Below are positions 1-8,311 of a stretch of DNA of 31,500 bases, piece by piece. Both the position numbers and the translations under genes were made by a program. The DNA is from JBFHQE01 sp041592335 (GTDB lineage Bacteria; Pseudomonadota; Gammaproteobacteria; Thiohalobacterales; Thiohalobacteraceae): the NCBI GenBank assembly GCA_041592335.1, contig JBFHQE010000026.1, positions 1 through 31,500 of the forward strand. The letters run 5' to 3'. Positions within the stretch are counted from its first letter, which is position 1. Each line of letters opens with the position of its first letter. The notes below the pieces were generated by a model that made no database searches, was not told where the DNA came from, and saw only the letters and a list, made by a program, of their open reading frames with translations.

Positions 1-76
1 CGACCTTGTAACCTCGATCAACAACCTGCTTGACGGCTTCAATCTTAAATTCTTCCGGGTAGCGTTTTCCGCTCAT
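1..76 (-). CDS. IS3-family transposase OrfA, N-terminal fragment (runs off window)
   Basis: Twenty-five codons are present and start with MSGKRYPEEFKIEAVKQVV. This is the characteristic beginning of the IS3-family OrfA helix-turn-helix protein, which binds the terminal repeats and forms the transposase with OrfB by frameshifting. The ATG is at 76-74 on the minus strand, and the purine-rich stretch AAAAAGAGGTG just upstream can serve as ribosome binding site. Only the first part of the DNA-binding domain is visible, so whether the element is intact cannot be judged. Confidence 0.8.
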   Translation of the reverse strand, partial: MSGKRYPEEFKIEAVKQVVDRGYKV

Positions 77-141
77 CTGTATGCACCTCTTTTTGCGTCA
101 TTGTAACGCTATCAGGTGTCTACAAATCTAGGGGCACACCA
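1..141 (-). mobile_element. 5' end of an IS3-family insertion sequence (partial)
   Basis: The minus strand holds an OrfA-type transposase start (76 to 1), preceded by about 65 non-coding bases. These end at about position 141 in a terminus that reads TGGTGTGCCCCTAG on the minus strand. A TG terminus followed by a CCCC block and a short leader before orfA is typical of IS3-family left ends. The rest of the element, including orfB and the right repeat, lies outside the window. The exact outer base is inferred from where the interrupted host gene loses its expected reading. Confidence 0.75.
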
Positions 142-483
142 ATAGGCACCCCATCCATAACCATAAACCGGAGATGTTGCTCCGCCTTCATTTAAAAGGT
201 GCTCATCGTATCTAAATGTATCTAATGATATTATTGTTGAAAGTATCGATGATACATATGCCGCCTTGCCTTTAAGGGTTTTCAATACTCCATACAGATA
301 AAATACATTTGCAAACCATGCAAAGTTTAAAACCAATGGGGACAGCCAACCCATTAGTAATATTTGAATACCAAATAGCTTTGCCTCATCGGAATATGCA
401 CTAATACCTATCAAAGGCATGGATGCAATCCATAAAATAACGGATAATTTCGCTACATTTTCAGATGTGATTCTTTTCAGCAA
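112..483 (-). pseudogene. Small membrane protein, C-terminus replaced by IS sequence
   Basis: The frame starts at ATG 483-481 and codes for 123 residues with hydrophobic segments at about 12-30, 36-62 and 75-88, so it is an inner-membrane protein. Residues 106-114 read VYGYGWGAY, a motif that in comparable small membrane proteins leads into a further hydrophobic stretch. Here the last nine codons (WCAPRFVDT) lie in the IS terminus, so the original C-terminus is lost. The gene is clearly more AT-rich than the genes to its right, which suggests acquired DNA. The family is not recognised. The fusion may still be made as a shortened protein, but loss of function is the simpler reading. Confidence 0.65.
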
Positions 484-692
484 CGATTAGCTTCCTTGTT
501 CTTAGTCTTAATGTCCGCTATCGAGAAGATATTGGGCGGCATTCTGGAATTTGAGAGTCGGCTTTTGGTTATTTACACCGCTTGGTTGATCTTAGCACCA
601 GACTTCCGCTTTGTGCCGTCTTGAGACCAAGCTGCGGAAATCTGTTAGGTCCGCTTTCGATCAGTGATTAGTGGCCAATCCAACCAACACCC

Positions 693-720
693 CTGGATTC
701 CGGCTTTCGCCGGGGTGACG
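693..720 (+). repeat. Extragenic palindromic repeat (single copy)
   Basis: The core TTCCGGCTTTCGCCGGGG folds as CCGGC/GCCGG around a short loop and is followed by GTGACG. It is closely related to the two palindromes at 26331-26401 and belongs to the widespread class of CCGGCxxxCGCCGG extragenic repeats. It lies in the gap downstream of the histidine kinase gene and could act as a transcript 3'-end structure. Confidence 0.6.
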
Positions 721-752
721 TTCCGATGGTTCAAAGCAGCTATGCTTAAGCC

Positions 753-2096
753 TTAACCACCAAACCCAAAACAGGCAACAAACTTCGCACCACCTAGCTC
801 TGACCGTTTAATCTTCAGCTTACCATCATAAGCCGCCAGTATATCCTGCACCACCGCAAGACCAATCCCCTGCCCCGGCACCGTTTCATCTGAACGCCCA
901 CCGCGCGCCAGCACCTTTTCGATATCCGACTCGGAGACTCCCGACCCGTCATCCTCGAACACCAGACAGGAAAAATTATCTTTGCTGTTCACCGAGACCT
1001 TTACCTGACTTCCGGCCCATTTCATGGCGTTATCCATCAGATTCCCGGCCAACTCAAATAGATCACCACTATCAATCGGCCAGGCTTGTTCGTCGCTGAT
1101 ATCAATGCTGAGTTGAATTTGCTGGCCCGCGTACACCTTATTCAGGCTTTCCGCCAAACGTTCCAGTTGCGGCCTGATCTTGATTGGCTTACGCAATACA
1201 CCGCGACCGGCGGTCGAGGCGCGCTGCAGATGATAATCCACGGTTTCGCGCATACGTCGGGTCTGCTCATCCGCAACCTTGATGAGTTTTTGTTCATCGC
1301 CTTCCTGGATCGACGATTGCATCACCGCCAGCGGTGTTTTCAATGAATGCGCCAGATCGGCCAGCGCGTTACGATAGCGTTCCTGTTGTTGCCTGGCCTG
1401 CGCAATCATCCCGTTGATATTCTTCGTCAGCGGCAATAATTCCTTGGGATAATCCTCTTCCAGCACATTACTCACGCCGGATTCAATCTGTGCAATATCC
1501 ACCGCTACGCGATTCAGTGGCTTTAATGCCCAGTGCAGCATCATCAACAGCAATACCAGCAACACACCTGTAGCTATGCCTAGCCATAACACCAGCTGCC
1601 AACGGAAGTTGGCAACCTTCTGCGCATAAAACACCTGGTCCTCGGCAACCACAAAATCCAGTTGTCGGGATTGATTGGCGGCGTATTCCCAGGCGACGCG
1701 AAAACTTGCCACAAACCAGTCATGTGCCGAGTTTGCCTGATCTACGATCACCAGCTCACCCAGTGACGACTCTGGCAATTGCGGAATGTCTTTCATGAGC
1801 GACGCGGATTGCCAGAGCGCCTCGCTGTCAGCATTAATCTGCGCCACGAGACCCGAACCCGGAAGATTAAAGCGCTCATCGGTTAAACGCTCCGGCATAC
1901 TGAGCTGGCCACGCTTATCCAGATCGGCGACTGCCATCAGCGCATAGACGCGCGTTTCGAGGCGCTCGTTTAAGGAGATACGTTCACTGTGTTGATAGGC
2001 GCGATCCAGCGCCCAGCCGGTCACGCCCATGAAGACCACCAGCATCAGCGCCGCGGACAGCAGCAGACGCCAGCGAATCGAATATTGCTGCGCCAT
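753..2096 (-). CDS. phoQ: PhoQ-type sensor histidine kinase
   Basis: This 447-residue inner-membrane kinase has transmembrane segments at about 9-29 and 167-189, flanking a periplasmic sensor region of about 135 residues. A short HAMP-like linker follows. The phosphoacceptor is His250 in DLAHSLKTPLAVMQ, which is very close to the PhoQ H-box. The ATPase domain shows the N box around Asn352 (GNLMDNAMKWA), the G1 box EDDGSGV at 381-387 and the G2 box GQGIGLAV at 408-415. The ATG overlaps the stop of the regulator gene as TGATG, so the two are translationally coupled. In enterobacteria PhoQ senses low divalent cations, cationic peptides and acid. The sensor domain here is divergent, so the actual signal is unknown. 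PhoQ-type assignment is firm; strict orthology is inferred. Confidence 0.85.
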   Translation of the reverse strand: MAQQYSIRWRLLLSAALMLVVFMGVTGWALDRAYQHSERISLNERLETRVYALMAVADLDKRGQLSMPERLTDERFNLPGSGLVAQINADSEALWQSASLMKDIPQLPESSLGELVIVDQANSAHDWFVASFRVAWEYAANQSRQLDFVVAEDQVFYAQKVANFRWQLVLWLGIATGVLLVLLLMMLHWALKPLNRVAVDIAQIESGVSNVLEEDYPKELLPLTKNINGMIAQARQQQERYRNALADLAHSLKTPLAVMQSSIQEGDEQKLIKVADEQTRRMRETVDYHLQRASTAGRGVLRKPIKIRPQLERLAESLNKVYAGQQIQLSIDISDEQAWPIDSGDLFELAGNLMDNAMKWAGSQVKVSVNSKDNFSCLVFEDDGSGVSESDIEKVLARGGRSDETVPGQGIGLAVVQDILAAYDGKLKIKRSELGGAKFVACFGFGG

Positions 2097-2779
2097 CAGC
2101 CCTCGTCACGCGCAAGCATGAATTTATAGCCGCGCCCGCGAATCGTCTGAATCGGTTCAATATTGCCATCGGGATCGATCTTTTTCCGTAACCGTCCGAT
2201 AAAGACCTCAATTGTATTACTGTCGCGCTCGAAGTCCTGCGCATACAGCTGATCGGTGAGACGCGCCTTGGATAGCACTTCACCGGCATGCATAACAAAG
2301 TATTCCAGCAACTTGTACTCAAAGGCGGTCAGCTCAACAGGCTGTCCATTGACGGTCACTTCCTGGCGATTCAGATCCAGCTTCAGCGGCCCACAGGACA
2401 GCGTGGATTGGGTCCAGCCAGAGGCGCGACGCAACAGCGCCCGTGAACGAGCAAGCAATTCTTCGTACTGGAAAGGCTTCACCAGGTAATCGTCCGCACC
2501 GGCTTCCAGCCCTTCCACCTTGTCCTGCCAGCGCCCCATGGCGGTCAGGATCAATACCGGAAACGAACAACCTTCCTTGCGCAATTGCTGGATCACTTCC
2601 ATACCGGACATATCCGGCAGGCCCAGGTCTACAATAGCCAGATCGCAGGGGTATTCGCGCGCAAAGTACAGACCTTCCTCGCCATCGGCGGCGGCATCAA
2701 CCACGTAACCTTCGGTCGACAACTGGCTCTGAAGCTGTTCGCGCAACGCCTGCTCGTCTTCAATCAACAGTATGCGCAT
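2096..2779 (-). CDS. phoP: PhoP-type response regulator (OmpR family)
   Basis: This 227-residue protein has an N-terminal receiver domain with the acidic pair near Glu7/Asp8, phosphoacceptor Asp51 in AIVDLGLPD, Thr79 and Lys101 in LVKPF. A C-terminal winged-helix DNA-binding domain of the OmpR class follows, ending in IRGRGYKF. The stretch WQDKVEGLEAGADDY resembles enterobacterial PhoP closely. The gene lies two bases downstream of the small PepSY-like gene and overlaps the kinase gene by one base, giving a three-gene operon. It receives phosphate from the kinase and should act as a transcription factor. A direct repeat at 3057-3073 may be its own binding site. Confidence 0.87.
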   Translation of the reverse strand: MRILLIEDEQALREQLQSQLSTEGYVVDAAADGEEGLYFAREYPCDLAIVDLGLPDMSGMEVIQQLRKEGCSFPVLILTAMGRWQDKVEGLEAGADDYLVKPFQYEELLARSRALLRRASGWTQSTLSCGPLKLDLNRQEVTVNGQPVELTAFEYKLLEYFVMHAGEVLSKARLTDQLYAQDFERDSNTIEVFIGRLRKKIDPDGNIEPIQTIRGRGYKFMLARDEG

Positions 2780-2781
2780 TG

Positions 2782-3015
2782 TTACTCCCGTCGCTCTCGC
2801 GGCATCTCGATAATTCTCACCCGGCCACCCGGCATCAACACCTTCAACTGGTAACCGGAATCCGTGACCATGGCATTCAAAACGCGCCCACCGGTATTTT
2901 TCTCTACCTGCGCAATGACAGCCTTTGGCACATAAGCTTTTTGTTTGGGCTCAGCCAGCACACTGCCACTGAACAGCGACATCGCAATACACAGACTGAT
3001 AAAGAAATTTCTCAC
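2782..3015 (-). CDS. Small PepSY-like periplasmic protein
   Basis: I place the start at GTG 3015-3013, giving 77 residues. A GGGG tract lies about eight bases upstream, and translation then begins directly with a signal peptide (RNFFISLCIAMSLFSG, cleavage after SVLA, residues 1-21). The mature part reads YVPKAVIAQVEKNTGGRVL then a hydrophobic-alternating strand and VRIIEMPRERRE, the pattern of a single PepSY-like module. Small PepSY-like proteins often sit in front of PhoPQ-type operons; their role is not settled, but modulation of the sensor in the periplasm is a reasonable guess. The same frame is open much further upstream, but that part overlaps yadG and lacks a signal peptide. Confidence 0.7.
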   Translation of the reverse strand: MRNFFISLCIAMSLFSGSVLAEPKQKAYVPKAVIAQVEKNTGGRVLNAMVTDSGYQLKVLMPGGRVRIIEMPRERRE

Positions 3016-3038
3016 TGCTTGATCCCCATGTTGATGCC

Positions 3039-3073
3039 AGCTTACCGTTTGCCCCCTGAACCCAGTCTGAACA
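3039..3073 (-). promoter_or_regulatory. Candidate PhoP box and promoter of the phoPQ operon
   Basis: On the minus strand TGTTCA, five bases, then GGTTCA (3073-3057) form a direct hexamer repeat with an 11-base period. This matches the layout of PhoP boxes, (T/G)GTTTA-N5-(T/G)GTTTA, with T-to-C changes at one position of each half. A weak -10-like TAAGCT (3044-3039) lies 12 bases downstream, the spacing seen when a PhoP box replaces the -35. The predicted leader to the GTG start is about 17 bases. It suggests autoregulation. Confidence 0.4.
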
Positions 3074-3153
3074 CTGCTTCCCCCATGGCATGCCGGGTTG
3101 CCGAACCAGCCCCTATGATAAACTAGCGCTTTTATATTGCTACCGGGATATCG

Positions 3154-4074
3154 ATGACACGCGCCCTGTCCATACGCGGACTCCGGAAAACCTACGCCAA
3201 CGGCCTGCAGGCCGTCAAAGGCATCGACCTGGATGTCGAGGCCGGGGATTTCTTTGCCCTGCTGGGCCCCAATGGCGCGGGCAAATCCACCACCATTGGC
3301 ATCATCAGTTCGCTGGTGAATAAGTCCGCCGGCACGGTCAAGGTATTCGATCATGACATCGATACCGACCTCACTGCGGCCAAAAGCTGCATCGGCCTGG
3401 TGCCGCAGGAATTCAATTTCAATATCTTCGAACCGGCCGTCGAAATCGTGGTTAACCAGGCAGGCTATTACGGCATTCCACGCGCGGAAGCCTTCGAACG
3501 CGCTGAAAAGCTGCTCAAGGAACTTGGGTTGTGGGAAAAGCGGCACACCATGGCGCGCGAACTGTCCGGCGGGATGAAACGGCGACTGATGATTGCCCGC
3601 GCACTGGTCAACAACCCCAGACTACTGATCCTGGATGAACCGACTGCCGGGGTGGATATCGAAATCCGTCGCTCGATGTGGGATTACCTGCGCCGCATTA
3701 ACGCCCAGGGCACCACCATTATTCTGACCACGCATTACCTGGAAGAAGCCGAAAGCCTGTGCCGCAACATCGCGATCATCGATGAAGGCACCATCATCGA
3801 AAACACCAACATGAAGACGCTGCTTAACCAGCTGCAGACCGAGACCTTCATCCTGGATACGCAACAGGCAGTTCCGGACTCGCTGAATATTCTCGACTAC
3901 CCGGTGCGCCGCCTGGATGCCAATACACTGGAAGTCGATATCACCAAGGATCGCAGCATGAACCACCTGTTCGAGGAACTGTCCGAGTCCGGCATCGAAA
4001 TTCTCAGCATGCGCAACAAGACCAACCGCCTGGAACAGTTATTCGTCAAGTTAACAGAAGCCAACGACGCCTGA
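3154..4074 (+). CDS. yadG: ABC transporter ATP-binding protein, YadG type
   Basis: This 306-residue nucleotide-binding subunit of an ABC-2 type exporter has Walker A GPNGAGKST at 38-46, Q-loop VPQE around 83-86, signature LSGGM at 137-141, Walker B LLILDEP at 157-163 and the switch histidine in TTHYLEEAE at 194. The C-terminal 80 residues form the accessory region common in this drug/polysaccharide exporter class. The stop overlaps the ATG of the permease gene, so the two form one translation-coupled unit. The substrate is unknown; YadG and YadH of E. coli also lack a firm substrate. The ATG is preceded by only a weak ribosome site. Confidence 0.85.
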   Translation: MTRALSIRGLRKTYANGLQAVKGIDLDVEAGDFFALLGPNGAGKSTTIGIISSLVNKSAGTVKVFDHDIDTDLTAAKSCIGLVPQEFNFNIFEPAVEIVVNQAGYYGIPRAEAFERAEKLLKELGLWEKRHTMARELSGGMKRRLMIARALVNNPRLLILDEPTAGVDIEIRRSMWDYLRRINAQGTTIILTTHYLEEAESLCRNIAIIDEGTIIENTNMKTLLNQLQTETFILDTQQAVPDSLNILDYPVRRLDANTLEVDITKDRSMNHLFEELSESGIEILSMRNKTNRLEQLFVKLTEANDA

Positions 4075-4847
4075 TGAACCTGCAACAACAACTTATCGCC
4101 TACAAGACCATCGTCATTCGCGAATTTCTGCGTTTTATTCGCATCTGGCTGCAAACCGTGCTGCCACCGGTTATCACCACGGCACTGTATTTCATTATCT
4201 TCGGCAACTTGATCGGCTCGCAGATCGGCGACATGCACGGCTTCAGCTATATGAATTACATCACGCCCGGACTGATCATGATGGCGATCATCACCAACTC
4301 TTACGCGAACGTGGTGTCGTCCTTTTTTGGCACCAAGTTCCATCACAACATTGAAGAAATGCTGATCTCGCCGCTGCCCAATTACATCATTATCCTCGGC
4401 TTCATTTCAGGCGGTCTGGCGCGCGGCATGATCGTGGGGCTTGCGGTTAGCACTACTGCCATGCTGTTTGCCGACATCCACCTCCACAGCATTCTGATCA
4501 CCGTCAGCATCGCCATGATGACGTCGGTGCTGTTTGCGCTGGCGGGACTGCTTAACGGAATTTACGCCAAAAGCTTCGACGACATCTCTATCGTCCCTAC
4601 CTTCGTACTGACACCGCTCACTTATCTCGGCGGGATTTTCTACAGCATCGATATGCTGCCCGAATTCTGGCAGAACGTGTCGCTGATCAATCCTATCCTT
4701 TATATGATCAATGCGTTCCGTTATGGCTTGCTCGGCGTGAGCGACATCAACCTGGCGTTGTCATACGCCATCACGCTGGGCTTTATTCTGGGGTTGTATT
4801 CTTTTGCGCTATACCTGCTGAACAAGGGGCATGGCATCCGCTCATGA
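4074..4847 (+). CDS. yadH: ABC-2 type transporter permease, YadH type
   Basis: This 257-residue integral membrane protein has six hydrophobic segments and the ABC-2 permease motif around NPILYMINAFRYG near residue 210. The segment ITPGLIMMAIITNSY and the block GTKFHHNIEEMLISPLP are typical of YadH relatives. Together with the preceding ATPase it should make a homodimeric exporter in the inner membrane. The last six bases overlap the end of the convergent RNase D gene, so there is no room for a separate terminator. Confidence 0.85.
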   Translation: MNLQQQLIAYKTIVIREFLRFIRIWLQTVLPPVITTALYFIIFGNLIGSQIGDMHGFSYMNYITPGLIMMAIITNSYANVVSSFFGTKFHHNIEEMLISPLPNYIIILGFISGGLARGMIVGLAVSTTAMLFADIHLHSILITVSIAMMTSVLFALAGLLNGIYAKSFDDISIVPTFVLTPLTYLGGIFYSIDMLPEFWQNVSLINPILYMINAFRYGLLGVSDINLALSYAITLGFILGLYSFALYLLNKGHGIRS

Positions 4848-5987
4848 TTCCAGTAACTGCAGATGCCCTTTTTCCAGCAACAGGCCACGCTCACCATTCA
4901 ACACCTGTAACAACGCATCACCAGCAAACGTCTTACGCCAGCCTTTAAGCAATTCAAGATCGCGTTCACCGCGCACCAGCTGTTCCAGATCCTTGTGCGA
5001 TGCGAGCACAGAGACGTGCAGATCGGCATCCGCCGCGACCAGACGCAGCACACCCATCAACACATCCACTGCACCTTCCTGGGCCGCGGTTAAAGGTTTC
5101 GCCTTGACGTAATCAGGCAGTGGCTGTGGCTGACGATTGCGTGCCTCGTTCATCAGCTGCAGCAGTTGCTCGCCATGCTTGCCGAGCCACTGCGCCGACA
5201 GACCGCGCACCCGCTCCATATCCTTCACTGTTTTCACCTTGAGCTTGGCCAGCGCATAGAGAATATCGTCGGACATAATCCATTTACGCGGCTTGTCCGC
5301 CTGCTGCGCCAGTTGCTCGCGCCAGCCGGCCAGCGTCTGTGCAATTGATAATGACGCACCACGAAACTTGCCGATGCCTTTCAGCTTGCGCCAGGCATCG
5401 TCCGGCTGGATATCGTAAAGACTGGCGTCGGCCAGCTTGTCGAAATCATCCTGCAGCCAGCCAAGCCGACCACGGTTCGCCAGTTCATCGCGCAGCGTTT
5501 CGTAAACCTGCGCCAGATAGCGCACATCATCCGCGGCGTAATTCAGCTGCTCCTTCGACAAGGGGCGCGCCGCCCAGTCGGTGCGGGCATGCCCCTTGGC
5601 CAGTTCGATACCCAGACGCGCCTTGATGAAATTGCCATAGCCCATTTGATCCTGCAGCCCCAGCAAAGGCCCGGCCAGTTGGGTATCGAACAGCGGCGTC
5701 GGCACAGCCCCGCGCAGGTGATAGAAAATCTCCAGATCCTGTCGCGCGGCATGCATAACAATCATCAGATCATCGCGGTAAAGCATGTCCAGCAAGGGAT
5801 TGATATCCAGCGCCAGCGGATCGATGCAGCTCACCCACTCGGTCGTGCCGATCTGGATCAGGCATAGCTGCGGATAATAAGTTTTCTCGCGGATAAACTC
5901 GGTATCCAGCGCCACCCAGTCGCAATCCGCCAGTCGCTCGCATAAGCCCTGCAGTTGCGCGGGTTGATCAATATAGTCGTAATCCAA
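4842..5987 (-). CDS. rnd: Ribonuclease D
   Basis: This 381-residue 3'-to-5' exoribonuclease acts in tRNA 3'-end maturation. The DEDDy active site is visible: Asp28 and Glu30 (DTE), Asp84 in HAARQDLE, and Tyr150/Asp154 in NYAADDVRYL. An HRDC nucleic-acid-binding domain follows at about 212-292 (KPRKWIMSDDILYALAK). Length matches the family (about 370-380). The start is TTG at 5987-5985, supported by AGGA nine bases upstream. It is transcribed divergently from the DUF1289 gene, with a gap of only 36 bases. Confidence 0.92.
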   Translation of the reverse strand: MDYDYIDQPAQLQGLCERLADCDWVALDTEFIREKTYYPQLCLIQIGTTEWVSCIDPLALDINPLLDMLYRDDLMIVMHAARQDLEIFYHLRGAVPTPLFDTQLAGPLLGLQDQMGYGNFIKARLGIELAKGHARTDWAARPLSKEQLNYAADDVRYLAQVYETLRDELANRGRLGWLQDDFDKLADASLYDIQPDDAWRKLKGIGKFRGASLSIAQTLAGWREQLAQQADKPRKWIMSDDILYALAKLKVKTVKDMERVRGLSAQWLGKHGEQLLQLMNEARNRQPQPLPDYVKAKPLTAAQEGAVDVLMGVLRLVAADADLHVSVLASHKDLEQLVRGERDLELLKGWRKTFAGDALLQVLNGERGLLLEKGHLQLLES

Positions 5988-6023
5988 AATAATATTTCCT
6001 GCCTGTTAGCCGATAAGACCACC

Positions 6024-6218
6024 ATGACCGACATAACCTCACCCTGCATTCGCTGCTGCTGCCTGGATGACGACAATATCTGCCTGGGTTGTCACCGCAC
6101 GCTGGAAGAAATCACCGAATGGGGTCAGGCGGATAACAGCCGTCGCCAGGCCATTTGTGATGCGGCCACGACACGCGGCAAGCAACGCCGCGCGGTCATG
6201 ATGATGCGAGAATCCTAG
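6024..6218 (+). CDS. DUF1289 family cysteine-rich protein
   Basis: This 64-residue protein matches the DUF1289 pattern SPCIRCCCLDDDNICLGCHR, with cysteines at 8, 11, 12, 13, 20 and 23, followed by RTLEEITEWG. The paired CxxC motifs suggest metal binding. The function of the family is not established. I chose the internal ATG at 6024 because the family motif begins a few residues after it, whereas the longer open frame upstream overlaps the rnd start. It is divergent from rnd and may be co-transcribed with the ABC-F gene downstream. Confidence 0.8.
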   Translation: MTDITSPCIRCCCLDDDNICLGCHRTLEEITEWGQADNSRRQAICDAATTRGKQRRAVMMMRES

Positions 6219-6290
6219 GCATTATTCCGACGACGGCGGCGGGAATCAACCGCTAGGCGCCTGCCGGCAGGATTGATAGACTCTCGCGCC

Positions 6291-8177
6291 ATGCTCCAGT
6301 TCACCGATTTCAGTTTACGCCGCGGGCCGCGCCTGCTCATCGATCATGCCAACCTGACCATTCGCCCCCGGCAGAAGGTCGGGCTGACCGGTGCCAATGG
6401 CTGTGGCAAGTCCAGCCTGTTTGCCTGCATCCGCGATGAACTGCATGCGGACAGTGGCGAATGCAGCGTGCCCGCGCAATGGACCATTGCCAGCGTCAAA
6501 CAGGAAACCCCGGCCGCCAGCGACAGCGCGCTCGATTATGTGCTGCAGGGCGACACCGAACTGATGGCGGTACGCGAGGCGCTGTTACAGGCCGAGGAGG
6601 CACATGACGGTCATCGCATTGGCGAATTGCACGCCAGGCTCGACGCCATCGGCGGTTACCAGGCCGAATCGCGCGCCGGAAAGCTGCTGCATGGCCTCGG
6701 TTTTAGCGAAGCAGAAACCCGGCATGCCGTGAACACTTTCTCTGGCGGCTGGCGCATGCGACTCAACCTGGCGCAGGCGCTGATGTGCCGCTCCGATTTG
6801 TTATTACTGGATGAACCGACCAACCACCTCGACCTCGAAACCGTGCTCTGGCTGGAAGACTGGCTGCGCAGTTACGACGGCACCCTGATTTTGATCTCGC
6901 ATGACCGCGAGTTTCTCGATCGCGTTGCCGACCATATCGTGCATCTCGAACATCAACAATTGACGGCTTACACCGGCAATTACTCGGCATTCGAAAAAAC
7001 GCGCGCCCAGCAACTGGCGCAACAACAGGCTGCCTACGAAAAACAGCAGCGCGAGATTGATCACATCCAGTCATTCATCCGACGCTTCAAGGCCAAGGCG
7101 AGTAAAGCCAAGCAGGCACAGAGCCGTGTCAAAATGCTGGAAAGAATGGAACTTATCTCGCAGGCGCATGTTGATTCGCCATTTCATTTTTCTTTCCGTA
7201 ACCCCGACAAGACACCGAACCCGTTGCTGTCACTGGATGACGCCAGCGTCGGTTATAACGACCAACCGCATCTGCACAATATCAAGCTGACCCTGACCCC
7301 CAGCTCGCGCGTGGGGCTGCTGGGTGTGAACGGGGCCGGGAAATCCACCCTGATAAAACTGCTCTGTGGTGAACTTTCACCGCTATCCGGTGAAATGCAT
7401 TGCGCCGCTGACCTGAAAATCGGCTATTTTGCCCAGCACCAACTGGACCAGCTGCGCAAGGACCAGTCACCGCTGGAACAACTGCAGGTGCTGGACAAGA
7501 AAGCCAGCGAGCAACAATTACGCGATTACCTCGGCGGCTTCGGTTTCAATGGCGAACGTGCCGAGATGAAAGTAGAACCCTTCTCCGGCGGAGAAAAGGC
7601 GCGCCTGGTACTGGCCCTGCTGGTGTACCAAAAGCCCAACCTGCTATTGCTCGACGAGCCGACCAACCACCTCGATCTCGACATGCGCCATGCCCTGAAT
7701 GTCGCCCTGCAGGAATTTGCCGGCGGCCTGCTGCTGGTGTCGCATGACCGTTATTTGCTGGAAAGCCTGTGCGAGGAATACCTGCTGGTCGCGGATGGCA
7801 AGGTAATGCCCTTTACGGGCGACCTGGACGATTACCGTAACTGGCTGGCGCAGCGTGAATCGACGACTGAAACCGCCAACCCTGCCGCGCCGAAATCAGC
7901 CAATAAAAAGGCCGAGCGCCAGGCCGCCGCCGAAAAACGCCAGCAACTGGCGCCGCTGCGCAAGGAACTGAAACAACTGGAAGCCCGGCTCGAAAAACTG
8001 ACCACGGAGCAACAGGCACTGGAAACGCGCCTGGCCGACCCCGAACTCTATGCCGACGATCGCAAGACAGAACTTCAGCAGATCCTGAAAGACAAGGGAC
8101 GCCTTAATGACCAGCTACAGGTAACCGAGTCACGCTGGCTGGAGCTTTCCGAGTCCCTGGAATGCCCCGGAGACTAA
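6291..8177 (+). CDS. yheS: ABC-F family ATPase, YheS-like
   Basis: This soluble 628-residue protein carries two ABC domains and no membrane segments. Walker A sites are GANGCGKSS at 34-42 and GVNGAGKST at 345-353. Both halves have FSGG signatures and LLLLDEPTNHLDL Walker B blocks. A charged P-site-tRNA interaction linker lies between them and a C-terminal coiled coil rich in Glu, Lys and Gln follows (about 535-620). ABC-F proteins bind the ribosomal E site and relieve stalled translation; this arrangement and length fit YheS best. An upstream in-frame TTG at 6273 would add six residues, but the family begins at the equivalent of ATG 6291. Confidence 0.85.
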   Translation: MLQFTDFSLRRGPRLLIDHANLTIRPRQKVGLTGANGCGKSSLFACIRDELHADSGECSVPAQWTIASVKQETPAASDSALDYVLQGDTELMAVREALLQAEEAHDGHRIGELHARLDAIGGYQAESRAGKLLHGLGFSEAETRHAVNTFSGGWRMRLNLAQALMCRSDLLLLDEPTNHLDLETVLWLEDWLRSYDGTLILISHDREFLDRVADHIVHLEHQQLTAYTGNYSAFEKTRAQQLAQQQAAYEKQQREIDHIQSFIRRFKAKASKAKQAQSRVKMLERMELISQAHVDSPFHFSFRNPDKTPNPLLSLDDASVGYNDQPHLHNIKLTLTPSSRVGLLGVNGAGKSTLIKLLCGELSPLSGEMHCAADLKIGYFAQHQLDQLRKDQSPLEQLQVLDKKASEQQLRDYLGGFGFNGERAEMKVEPFSGGEKARLVLALLVYQKPNLLLLDEPTNHLDLDMRHALNVALQEFAGGLLLVSHDRYLLESLCEEYLLVADGKVMPFTGDLDDYRNWLAQRESTTETANPAAPKSANKKAERQAAAEKRQQLAPLRKELKQLEARLEKLTTEQQALETRLADPELYADDRKTELQQILKDKGRLNDQLQVTESRWLELSESLECPGD

Positions 8178-8280
8178 AATAATATTTTTATAATCAATGA
8201 TTTAAAATCCAGAAATAACCTTTTTGCCAACGAGGTCACAAAAAACTAAACCCTGCACCGGATGAGCCGTTACTAATAGT

Positions 8281-8311
8281 GAATGGCCACCGGAGTCGGC
8301 CACTCGTTTTT
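8281..8311 (+). terminator. Rho-independent terminator directly before the riboswitch
   Basis: GAATGGCC (8281-8288) pairs with GGCCACTC (8298-8305) with one mismatch and a nine-base loop, and is followed by G and five T residues (8307-8311). It lies about 105 bases after the ABC-F stop codon and ends where the c-di-GMP aptamer begins, so it probably closes the upstream transcript. Confidence 0.6.

Noticed and set aside
2782..3546. A 254-codon open frame on the minus strand
   Set aside because: Its upstream two thirds overlap yadG in antisense and carry no recognisable domain. The signal peptide and PepSY-like part start at GTG 3015, so only that part is kept.
8189..8194. TATAAT as the riboswitch promoter
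   Set aside because: No supporting -35 exists at the right distance, and a terminator lies between it and the aptamer. It stays an unproven possibility.
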